Shown here piece after piece: positions 44,114 through 53,939 of a stretch of 64,000 nt of DNA. The stretch comes from Tetradesmus obliquus (Eukaryota; Chlorophyta; Chlorophyceae; Sphaeropleales; Scenedesmaceae): positions 4,113,501 through 4,177,500 of the forward strand of contig CP126202.1 of the NCBI GenBank assembly GCA_030272155.1. Direction: 5' to 3'. The first letter of the stretch is position 1, and every line of letters begins with the position of its first letter. The position numbers and the translations under genes were made by a program. The notes under the pieces were generated by a model. The model worked only from the letters and a program-made list of their open reading frames with translations. It was not told the DNA's origin and searched no databases.

Positions 44114-44956
44114 ATGCTAGCAAGCAGGCTGGAGTCCGGGCTGGTGAAGGCGGGCGCTGCTACAATTCGGAAAATCAGCGTGCACAAGGCGTCACAGCTG
44201 ACAGCGGTGCAGCGGAACGTAAGGGCTTTGGTGACTGCATCATCTATCCAGGCCGTCAGCAGCAACAGCAGCAAGCTCCCCGCAGGTAAGCCATTACACA
44301 GGACATGCTGCTGCTGCAGCCTGGTGCATGAGAGCAGGCAATTGCTAGGCATGTAGCTGAATTGCGTTGGTATGGTGGTGTCCGCCTTGCAGATATAAAG
44401 AGCGTGCTGTTCACAGCAGATGAAGTCAGGGACAAAGTGGCAGAGCTGGGGCAGCAGATATGCAAGGACTACAAAGGCAAGAAGCTCGCCATCATTGGTG
44501 TGCTGAACGGAGCCTTCATCTTTACAGCAGGTGGGAATCAACAGCTTTGCAACTCGTGTATCATCATGATGATGCTTTCAGCCGTAGCAGTGCTCTAAGG
44601 GTGTCAGCAGTTGCTCAGGGCGGTTGTGCGTTGCTGTGTCATCAATTCCAGGCTGCCTAAGCTGGCTGATGTTACCACAACCCGGCAATTGCACACACAT
44701 TATGTGTGCGTGTGGTGGGCAAGCACCAGGGGCTTAGCGCAAGCAACGGCTTCCCTTCCAACATTGCCGCCGGCACAGTCGATGAACTCCGCAACAGCAA
44801 CACACCTACGAGACAAACACGCATGGCTCGTTACAAGCTTGGCCTCGGCTACTCATCTGCTGTCCGGGAGACTTTGCTCACACAACCAGCAAGAGTATGC
44901 TGAAGGTGCCTTACATGTTTGCAGACCTGGCAGCAGAAGCTGCTGTGCTGCTTCTG

Positions 44957-45014
<58 letters not shown>

Positions 45015-45111
45015 AGGCCTGGCACGCGACGTCAGCAAAGAGCTGCATCGTAAGGTGGACTTGAAGCGGCCATAGCTGCTGACGCTCCTCCTCGTCCTCC
45101 TGGTGCTGCTG

Positions 45112-45154
<43 letters not shown>

Positions 45155-45771
45155 AGACCTGGCGCGTGAGATCAGCAAGGAGCTGCCTGACGTGCAGGTG
45201 GACTTACGGACAGTAATAGCTGACATTGCTGCTGCTGCTGCTGCTGCTGCTGCCGCCGCAGACCTTGCGCGTGAGATCAGCAAAGAGCTGCCTGACGTGC
45301 AGGTGGACTTCCTGCGGGCCAGCAGCTACGGCACGGCCTCCGAATCATCGGGGCAGGTGGCGGTGCAGACCACCAGCGACCTGGGACGATGGGAGGAGTT
45401 CCACATCCTGCTGGTGAGCTGCGCTAGCCTATTGTGTGAGGGATAATGGCCGACTGGCTTTCACTGCTTTATCAACAGATCAAACTTGCTTGCTGTAAGT
45501 ACTGTTACAACTCCACACATCCTGCTGGTGAGCTGCATGAGCCTATCAAGCAAGAGCAGCAGCTGTAGGTGGTGGTGCTGCGGCAATAGAACGCTTGATA
45601 AGATGAGGGAAGCAGCTTGACATCCTGTTGATGATCCCGGTTGCTTGCATGTAAGTCTTTGTTTGTAGCACTTGTGGGTGCAGCGCAACTACTGGTGTTG
45701 CAGCTGCAGTGACTCGGCAAGGGGGCAGCAGCACAGCACAGTGTCGGCTAGCATGTGTATGGCCTCTCAGA

Positions 45772-45805
<34 letters not shown>

Positions 45806-47268
45806 GCCGGGGTAGGCTGATGTGCAGCGGGCGCCAGGCAGCAGCAGCCGCAGGCATTGGCAGCGCCGCTGCCGCCGCGGGTCAGCAACAGCGTCGCAGC
45901 GTAGCAGGCCTCTGCTGTTCTCTTCTGGCATGGTTGCGCATGGTCTCGCATGGCGTGAAGCGTACAGCATCAACTCATGGCTTGGCTTTCTGACTGCTGC
46001 TTGTGCTGTCACTCAACCCACTGCACACACACCTCAGGTGGAGGACATCATCGACAGTGGCCACACGCTGGCAAGGCTGGGCAAAGTGCTGAGCGCTGCT
46101 GCTGCTGCTGCTGCTGCTGTTGCACCCCACTGCACACACACCTCAGGTGGAAGACATTATCGACAGCGGGCACACGCTGGCAAGGCTTGGCAAGGTGCTG
46201 AGCGCTGCTGGTGCGCAAAGTGTGAAGGTGGTGGCGCTGCTAGACAAGAAAGGCCGGCGGCGTGTGGAGTTCTTCCCCGACTACTGCGGCTGGGAGGTAC
46301 GGGGGCTTTAGTATTGTTGTGTCATTGTTATTGTAGCTCACTTATAATATTGGAGGTTGATGCATGGTGGGGGCGCTGCTGGGCAAGAAGGGGCGGCGAC
46401 GTGTGGAGTTCTTCCCTGACTACTGCGGCTGGGAGGTGAGAAGATAGAAATATGAACTTACATGATTGATGATCTACATATAGTTTTCAATTCCATTCTG
46501 CAAGTTGAAGCACGGTGGTGGCGCTGCTGACAAGAAAGGGCGGCGGCGCGTGGAGTTCTTCCCTGACTACTGCGGCTGGGAGGTGCGGATTTTTAGGATG
46601 TTTGTTTAGTTTGTCGATACGTGTCGTAAGGATGTGTTGCCTAGGTGGTTGTTTTTTCTGGGCTGCTGCAGCTAGGAGATGCACTTTCCCGGGCTGGGAA
46701 ATGCACAAAGGGCTTTGTTGTTGCATGACTTGCTGCGGCTGGAGGGCGGGACCTCTGGCTGGCTGCTGGTGGCGCTGCTGGACAAGACAGGGTGGCGGCG
46801 TTTTGACTACTGCAGCTGGGTGGTGCGGGGGCTTTATTCTCTTGTGTGGCGTGCAAGTTGATGCATGAAGACCAGTCAATTCTTGGCTGCTGCGGCTGGG
46901 AGGTGTGACTTTATTTTCTGTGTAATTCAAGAAAGGTTTTTGATGTATGTTGTTGGTGCGTTCTGCAAGTTGATGCATCAGTACCAGTTCTTCTTGGACG
47001 ATTGTGGCTGGCGGGTAGGTGGTGCAGGCGTCCCAAGGCTGCTGGCTGTTCGTCCTGGCGCTGGCTGCTGTTGCGTTGCATTCTGCGCTTGCTGCAGCAC
47101 GCCAGTGTCAGTGCGTGCCAGCTGGATTGCACGCCTTGCCGTTCACGGCTATTGCTGCAGCAGCAGCCAAACGCGGCTGTGTGGCAGACCTGCAGTCACC
47201 CGTAGCCTGGGTCAGGTGACAAAAGCACCCGGGCATCAACACCTATCTTCAACTCATGCTGCTGCTGC

Positions 47269-47308
<40 letters not shown>

Positions 47309-47471
47309 GCTGCTGCTGCTGCTGCTGCTGCTGCTGCCGCTGCTGCTGCTGCTGCTGCAGTGCCCCAACGAGTTTGTGGTGGGCTATGGGCTGGACTTTG
47401 ACGAGCGCTTCCGCTGCCTGCCATATGTGGCTGCACTCAAGGAGGAGGCCTACGCAGGCAGCGGCCACTGA
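44114..47471 (+). CDS. HPRT: Hypoxanthine-guanine phosphoribosyltransferase, probably organelle-targeted
   Basis: Five exons: 44114-44285, 44393-44530, 45262-45413, 46147-46296 and 47361-47471, with phases 1, 1, 0, 0, giving 240 residues. The enzyme salvages purine bases with PRPP. Core motifs: [31 protein letters not shown] (PPi loop), [18 protein letters not shown], the PRPP-binding [15 protein letters not shown] (catalytic Asp about residue 160), [18 protein letters not shown], and [20 protein letters not shown]. The first about 57 residues ([20 protein letters not shown]) form a basic amphipathic leader absent from cytosolic HPRT, suggesting a mitochondrion or plastid. Exons 3, 4 and 5 each have duplicated edges. 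CTG tracts precede the acceptors of exons 3 (copies) and 5. Family assignment is firm; purine specificity cannot be told from sequence. Confidence 0.9.
45017..45215 (+). repeat. Two upstream copies of the 5' edge of HPRT exon 3
   Basis: Copies begin at 45017 ([16 protein letters not shown], then a stop) and 45157 ([16 protein letters not shown], then a stop). The intact exon begins at 45262 ([20 protein letters not shown]). Each copy is preceded by a CTG tract and CAG, so each has a credible acceptor. Confidence 0.9.
46038..46092 (+). repeat. Upstream copy of the 5' edge of HPRT exon 4
   Basis: 46038-46092 reads [19 protein letters not shown] after a CCTCAG acceptor, almost identical in protein to the intact exon 109 bp downstream, then runs into GCT repeats in the wrong frame. 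It contains the PRPP-binding motif. Confidence 0.9.
46366..47012 (+). repeat. Five downstream copies of the 3' edge and donor of HPRT exon 4
   Basis: The segment [17 protein letters not shown] plus donor recurs at 46366-46435 and 46514-46582 almost intact, at 46767-46829 in shortened form, and at 46880-46903 and 46985-47012 as short fragments. All keep a GT after the GGGAG/GGCGG context. Confidence 0.85.
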
Positions 47472-47540
47472 TTGCAACAAAACACAGCTGGCTTCAGGCC
47501 ATGTGCCAGGGGCTTTTGGTATTGGTGCCCTGCTTGGCTG

Positions 47541-47798
47541 CACTTAATGGGGAGGCCTACGCAGGCAGCTGCCACTGATCAGCAGCATGGAGAACACGCT
47601 GGTGCTGGCCATGCTTGTTGCAGCCTGGTGCGTGACGTTATTTTGCGTGCCGCACTCAAGGAGGAGGCCTGTGCTGGCAGCGGCCACTAATGGGAACAAA
47701 GCGCACCTGGTGTCAGATCATGGGCCAGGAGAGTGTCAGCTTGGGCGCCATATGTGGCTGCACTCAAGGAGGAGGCCTACGCAGGCAGCGGCCACTGA
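47541..47798 (+). repeat. Three downstream copies of the HPRT C-terminal codons and stop
   Basis: The end of the gene ([12 protein letters not shown] and TGA, to 47471) recurs at 47541-47577 (NGEAYAGSCH), 47651-47690 (ALKEEACAGSGH) and 47759-47798 ([12 protein letters not shown]), each with its stop codon. They lie before the TGTAA at 47870 and so in the 3'UTR. Confidence 0.92.
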
Positions 47799-47869
47799 AA
47801 AGTGACACCATTGAAGCGCGCCTTGACATCAACATGGCTTATTTCTCGCACAAGGCGTGCTGTGTATCG

Positions 47870-47874
47870 TGTAA
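47870..47874 (+). terminator. TGTAA poly(A) signal candidate of HPRT
   Basis: TGTAA lies 399 bp after the HPRT stop, just past the last copy of its C-terminal codons. Confidence 0.4.
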
Positions 47875-47879
47875 GGAGT

Positions 47880-48640
47880 GTCATGTCGGCCATTGCTGTG
47901 TGTGTGACAGCTGGAGCACGCTTGTGTGACGGTGTTGGTGTTGCTGCGGTGTTGTTGTATTTGCGTTTCGCTTGAGCTGTGATTGCAGTCGGTGCTGACC
48001 TTGTATGCAGTGCGCCCGTGCTGTGCTTGGCTGCTGCAACAGCTGGGTGGTTGTTGCGGCAAGTGTGGGTTGTGGTTCTGTATATTGCAACAGGTTCTTG
48101 AACTTGTACCTTCAACACGCCTGCGCCTTCTGCCTGATTGCAGGCAGAACGGCGGCAGTTGTATCTCCTTCCAGTGCTATTTTTCACGTATCAGAGAGCC
48201 AGTGTGTGACAGCTGAAGCGTATGCTGCTGCTGCAGCAGCAGCAGCTGCGGCTGCTGCTTGCCACCAGACCATCTGCAAAGATGGCGCGAGTCTTTGGCA
48301 CCCCCTTGTTCTGCCTGTGCTCTGCCTTTGTTTTGAGCGAGGCTGATGTGCTAGGCTGGCCTGCTCTGCTTGTGCATGCAGGCATCAACTGTTTACTTGA
48401 CTATCTAGATAGATGGTGTGGTGCTCTGGCGATTTTTGTCAGCTTGTTGAAGCTGGTCAGCGCTTGCATGGTGTTGCATTGCCGCTGGTAAAGGAAAGTT
48501 CACAGTTGTGCTGTGTGTTGCATTGCAGCTGTGTATTCTGCTGCGTGCTCCTGCGGGCCGCATCAGGCCAGCGGTGAAGTGATGGCTGATTTGGTCACAG
48601 CAACGTCTGCTCTGGCATGACATGATAACGGTATCCGATA
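47880..48640. other. T/G-rich 3' flank of HPRT
   Basis: No gene recognised. The plus strand remains rich in T and G, as downstream of the other plus-strand genes. Confidence 0.4.
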
Positions 48641-48642
48641 TG

Positions 48643-48647
48643 TTACA
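48643..48647 (-). terminator. TGTAA poly(A) signal candidate of the minus-strand gene ending at 49741
   Basis: TGTAA on the minus strand, about 1.1 kb after the stop of the gene at 49741, at the place where strand composition switches. Confidence 0.4.
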
Positions 48648-48663
48648 CTTGCAGCCCTTGATA

Positions 48664-48752
48664 TGATGTGCACGTATATGGTACAAAATATCACAGCTCC
48701 TTTGGCCCGGCCGAAGGAGCTGTGCCATTTTTTACCATATACGTGCACATCA
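48664..48752. repeat. 89-bp near-perfect hairpin between convergent genes
   Basis: Arms 48664-48683 and 48733-48752 (TGATGTGCACGTATATGGTA) are exact reverse complements. A second inner stem pairs CACAGCTCCTTTGGC with GCCGAAGGAGCTGTG around a CCG/CCGG centre. It sits between HPRT and the opposing gene at 49741. CAGCTCCTTTGGCC occurs again at 48836-48849. It may be a MITE-like element, a small-RNA precursor or a termination structure. Confidence 0.9.
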
Positions 48753-49740
48753 GGGGCCCTGCTGCTAGGCCCATGCAAGACACCACTTGCTTTGCATGCC
48801 TAAAAACTCTGCCAACCCATGCAACACACCATGTACAGCTCCTTTGGCCCTGCTGCTAGGCCCATGCAATACACCATTTACAAGCCTTGTAGCCCTGCTG
48901 CCGCCAACCATCAATGCAGTTGGGCTTGCCCAATTGTGCTGTGGTAGCGAGCCAGTAGGATTCCGTCCCCCCTGGTAACCAAAACAAAAAACCATCAATG
49001 CGCAATCAGATATCCAGACCCCTGTGGCAGGTCTGATCAGACAAGCACAATGTGCTGTCTAGCACGCCTCAAACTGCAATCAAACTTATGATACACTTGG
49101 CAAGTCCAATCGTGTCCACTCGTGAACGACCGAAGCGCAGCCACTTCAAACTGACCCAGAAAGGGCAGGACTAGCCAGCAGAACAACCAAACAACAACCC
49201 AGCGAGGCTCGCCAATCCGTCCCAGGCCAAGCACAACAAGATACGCGCCAACGCAGCACAACAGTGGCAACCACGCCCAACACAGCCCAAGCCAGTCACA
49301 CCAAACATCACTGCAGACCCAGCACACAACCCCAGCAGCGTTGCACTGCGATGGAGCTGGTTGTGGGCCAGCATACACACAGCGTGCATGTGTACTTCTT
49401 TGTGTTCTGCAGCGCACATCCACAACGTATTCCTGCAAACCACAGAACGCATGTGCCGCCACCATCTACAAATGTACACAGCCACTGGCTGTTGTGACAG
49501 CATCAACAGCCTCCAGCATTCGCCAACTGTCTCAGCACACTCCAGCACAATCCAGCACAACACCATCAGCAGCAGCTTCAACAACACTCCCAGGCTCCTC
49601 CGTGCAGCACAGAGCCGGCGTGCGCCGTTTGCGCCTCACTAGTTGCACCGCCACAGTGGTCCCGCCTACAGTAGGGGCGAGGCAGGCGCCACATCCCCGG
49701 GAGTGCTGCCGCAGCTGCTGCTTGTGTGCTGTGCCACAGC
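48753..49740 (-). other. A/C-rich (plus strand) 3' flank of the gene at 49741
   Basis: No gene recognised. The GGCCCTGCTGCTAGGCCCATGC segment type occurs twice (48756 and 48847). Composition mirrors the region left of the hairpin. Confidence 0.4.
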
Positions 49741-51946
49741 CTAGCTGGTCATCTTGCGGGCAGCCAGCAGCACCAGCGGCAGCACCACCCAGCCAGCAGC
49801 ACGCCGCAGCAGGCCGCGCTTCTTTGAGGTGCGCTGCTGCTGCTGATGCTGCTGCTGATGCTGCTGCTGATGCTGCTGCTGCTTGCTGTCATCGCCCAGC
49901 ATCTCAGCAGCATTGGTGGCGCTGCTGCAAGCCGCCATGCCCCAGGGGTCGTCTGGGAGCTCGTGAGCATCAGCTGCGCTGCTGCTGCCAGCTGCGCCAC
50001 TGCTGCCTTTGGCGTTGCCCTGCATGCCGAAGGGGTCTTCGGGCAGCATGTCAGCTGCGCCGCTGCTGATGCCACTGGCGCTGCACTCCATGGCAAAGGG
50101 GTCAGCAGGCAGCCGGTACGCAGCTGCTGCTTGCTGGGGCCCTGCTGCAGCAGCCGGCAAGGTGGAGCTGCCAGCGCCGATGATGCCTTCAAAGCTGTAC
50201 GCGCCGCTGCTGCTGCTGCTGCTGCTGTCCGCGATGTAGCTGCCGGCAATGCTGCTGCTGCTGTTGTGCTTGCTGCTGCTGCGAGCAATGTTAAAGCCGT
50301 CGAAGCTCAAGCTGCTGCTGTTGCGAGCGATGCTGCCGCGCACCCAGCCACAGCCGTTTCTGCTGGTGTCAGTGCTGCTGAGACGCACACAGCTGAAACG
50401 GCTGGTACTGGTGTCAGTGTTGCTGTGCCGCACACAGTTGAAGCCACCGCTGCTGCTGCCACTGCTGCTGCGGCGCACATAGCTCAAGATATCACTGATG
50501 CTGCTAGTGCTGCTGCGGCGCACATAGCTGAAGATGCTGCTGCGGCTGCTGTCAGTGCTGCTACGGGGCACACAGCCGAAGCCGCTGCTGCTGCCAACAC
50601 TGCTACCGCGGCGCACAGAGCTCACGATGCTGCGGCGGCTGCCAGTGCTGGTGCGGCGCACACAGTTCAAGCCGCCGCGGCTGCCGCTGCTGCCATTGCT
50701 GCTGCGGCGCACGCAGCTCGAGTCATCAGGGCTGCCGTCCAGCTCCAGCAGGCCGTCTGGCAGGTAGTAGATAGCTGCCTGCTTCACAGGCCCTGCTGCA
50801 GCAGCTGGCATGGTTGCGCTGCCGGGGCTGCGGCTGCTGCTGCGGGTGTTGAAGCAGTCGCTGCCGCTGCTGCTGCCATCCATCTTCTCCAGGGCGCTGG
50901 GCAGGTAGCACTCAGCCTCCCTCTCACCAGGCCCTGCTGCTGCTGCTGTGGTTGTTGCTGCTGCTGCTGCTGCTGCCGCTGCTGGTGCCGCCGCCATGTC
51001 CTCCAGGTGCCAGCGGTCCACATACGCCTGCACTGCTGCTTGCAGGACAGCCAAGTAGCTGCCACCCCCGGCAGCGGCAAGCACTGCGCCGGCAGCTGCG
51101 AGGTGTTCTGGCATCACCAGCACATCATAGCCGCAGCCGTTGCAGATGGCTGTCTCCTGCTGTCTGAATGCCCCCTGGATAAGCTGCAGCATGCTGAATA
51201 CCGTGGGGTTCTGTGGGGACAGGCCTGCAGGACAGGGGTGCAGCACACATCATGCGGCAGCAGTGTTTACAGCAGCGAAGGACCTATAGTACGTGGGTCA
51301 GCGAGCGAAATGAGTGTGCGCATGCTATGCATGTGTTCAAACTGACAGGGCAGGGCATAAGCAAGCTGCTGGGACTGGTGATGAGCAGTGTGCAAGAGCT
51401 TGTTGCAGTACATGCAGGGCTTGCAGGATTCCTGCAAGCTGCAGCGCAGTGTGTGGCCACTGCTTGTTGGGGGTTGTGCAGTGCTTGCAGGATTCCTGCA
51501 AGCTGCAGCGCAGCCCATGAGGACTGCAGGTTACTTTGGAGAGGCAAGCTGTATTGCAACTGTGAAGGGCTTCTTACCTGAGCGGTACAGCAAATAGTCA
51601 GGCAGCACCACCAAGGGGTGGCTCCTGCTGCTGCTGCACATCTTCTCCACCAGCCACAGCTGCACACAGCACACATCAGCGCAGGCAGAGGCAGAGTAGT
51701 GAGCATACAGACGCTTGTTGCAGTTATGCAGCCTGGTGCACTGCGGTCACATGGCTGAAGTGTGTCGATGTGTGCTTGCAAGCAAGAAAGAGGAGGCAGT
51801 AGTCAGAGGCAACTGCATGCAATGTCTCACCAGCGTCAGCAGCAGGTTGAGCACGTCGGATGTGCTGATGGCTGCCTGCAGTGCGCCGCTGCTGCTTGAG
51901 CGCAGTGCAATGGCGTACATGTATGCCAGGGTATCCAGCAGGGAAC
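49741..51946 (-). CDS. Uncharacterised protein with Ser/Arg-rich repeats and C-terminal membrane anchor (5' end missing)
   Basis: Three exons join in phase: 51946-51831, 51659-51578 and 51224-49741. The N-terminal part (LLDTLAYMYAIALRSSSSGA; LWLVEKMCSSSRSHPLVVLP; GLSPQNPTVFSMLQLIQGAF) looks like a helical folded domain that I do not recognise. Then come repeats such as YLPDGLLELDGSPDDS and PADPFAMEC / PEDPFGMQG / PDDPWGMAA, and about ten Ser/Arg-rich units of the type SYVRRSSTSSISDIL. A poly-Gln/His tract leads to RRAAGWVVLPLVLLAARKM, a hydrophobic C-terminus with basic flanks, which suggests a tail anchor. Upstream exons exist but were not fixed; a frame at 52373-52270 (MHDRSPVLRAIYWHDKGM) is a candidate. 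Confidence 0.55.
51413..51512. repeat. Direct repeat containing a palindrome
   Basis: GCTTGCAGGATTCCTGCAAG followed by CTGCAGCGCAG occurs at about 51419 and 51484. The core CTTGCAGGA/TCCTGCAAG is itself palindromic. It lies in the intron before the last exon of the gene at 49741-51946. Confidence 0.85.
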
Positions 51947-52080
51947 CTGCAGCGCGCAGAGGAAAAATTAAGTGGAGGGAATGTGTAATGTAAGGAACTG
52001 CTGCACATCTTCCAGCAATGGAGGAGCAAAATAGATGGGCTGTACACTACTGTCTGCAGCGTGCACTATGGTCACTGAAA

Positions 52081-52245
52081 TGTCCAGCTGGATGTCCAGT
52101 CATGTCCAGTTGCTGGGGTGCAACTGGACATGTCAAGTGGCATGTCCAGTGTGAGACTGGACATGGCCATGTCCAGCGTGTGACTGGACATCAAGTGGTA
52201 GACTGGACAATCAACTGGACATGCAACTGGACACGCAACTGGACG
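52081..52245. repeat. Cluster of CTGGACA / TGTCCAG palindromic units
   Basis: About a dozen copies of CTGGACA or its reverse complement occur in 165 bp: mostly TGTCCAG on the left, mostly CTGGACA on the right, so the whole block folds back on itself. The centre contains the perfect 20-bp palindrome CTGGACATGGCCATGTCCAG (52157-52176). Confidence 0.92.
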
Positions 52246-52624
52246 TGTATTACAGCACACAAAATGATGCTGATGCGTGCATAGTTCATGGTAAAAGAAG
52301 CCACAGCATGCAACCGCATGCCTTTGTCGTGCCAATAGATGGCTCTTAGCACTGGTGACCGGTCATGCATGCTGCTACAATACTGCACTTGTGCAGTACT
52401 TGCTTGAATGCAGTACACAAGAGCAGACTGCAAATAAAAGGCTTGCAGGACACACAAAACACAATCAGCAGCATCAGCCATACAGTCAAATGCAGCTGAT
52501 ACAGACCTCTACTGCTCAGCAGCACCTGCTGCTACCATCAACCAGCAGCAACTACTCCACATCAACTTGTACTATCCACCAGAGGTGTGAACCAACCGCT
52601 GTACCTGCGAATCAACAACACACC

Positions 52625-52927
52625 CTACGTCTCATACTCTGCAAACTTGTTATTTACTCCCGCCCCTGCCCTCCTACGCCTTCCACCTGCTGCTGCTGTT
52701 GCTGCTGCTTCCGTAGCATCCAAGTCGTCTCCGTCACTGGCTGCAGCTTCAAACTCGTCCTCTTCGCCGCCGCTGCTGCTGCTGCTGCCTGCTTCTGCCT
52801 CCTCTTCTGACTCCTTAGACTGCTTCTTCTTCCTGGGCGGCTGCTTTCCCCCCTTGCCCCCCTTGCGCTTCTTCGCTGGTGCAGCCTCTGCTGCAGCGTC
52901 TGTAGCAGGCGCTGCAGCGGATTTTGG

Positions 52928-52964
<37 letters not shown>

Positions 52965-53905
52965 TTGCGCTTCTTCAGGGCCTTAGCTGCAACACTGCTG
53001 CCCTCCAGATCCTTGCCCTGCTGCTGAGCTGCCTTGGCCTCTGCAGTTGGCAGCATCGCCAACAAGCCCTTTCCAGCGTCCTTGCGCAGCTGCTCAACAG
53101 TTGCGCGCTCCCCTGTCTCGAGGGCCTTGCCCAGCGCAGTTCCCTGCAGGACACCATGAGTAGCAGCAGATGCAGCGGCATGCATACCTGTCAGACATGT
53201 TGAATGAGCTTGAAGTACACAGAGCAACATGAGCCCCGACCAGCGTATCCTGCAGGGAAACAGGTGAAGCAGCAGCTGCAGCGGCATGCACATAAGCCAA
53301 GTGCTGCCTGAATGAACAGCTTGGTGAAGAGCACTGTGCAAGAGCGACAGTTATGTTGCAACACTTTGTCATTGAACTGCAACAAAACGCCATCGGTGCA
53401 CAACTTCACTTACCTTCGCCTCCTTGAACCAAAATATACGCGCCCGTGCTGTCTGCGGATCACATCATGTGGACCGAGCCCTTTAGGGTTGGCTCACAGG
53501 CTCATTGGGCGCATTCTAAAATGCATACCAGGATAAAGCGAACAAGTAAACCAGCACCCTGAAACACAATAACACTTACCCTCGACAGTCCCAGCCGCTC
53601 CCGTGCTGCAGGAGCCATGTTGCGCCTCCCCAGCATCTCAGCCATCCTACTCCAAGCAGCACCGCCTGGCGAGCCCTTGTCAGCACCAGCCTCGCTGGCT
53701 ATGGCAGGCTTGGCTGAAGACGGTGGGTGCTGGTCATGCACAGCAGGCCTGCTGTGCGCTGTGCTAGGGGTGCGACCTACACCTGCAGCAGCTGTAGCAG
53801 CTGATGCCTCACCGCTGGCGAAGCTCTGCGTCTGACGCTGTTGCACCTGCTGCTGCTGGTGCTGCTGCTGCTGGTATGCTTGCGACTGTCTGTCAGCGCT
53901 GCGCA

Positions 53906-53939
<34 letters not shown>

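Noticed and set aside
49846..51345. 499-codon plus-strand Ala-rich frame
   Set aside because: It is the antisense of the Ser/Arg-rich gene at 49741-51224. The minus-strand frame joins upstream exons in phase, has a credible C-terminal anchor and less biased composition.
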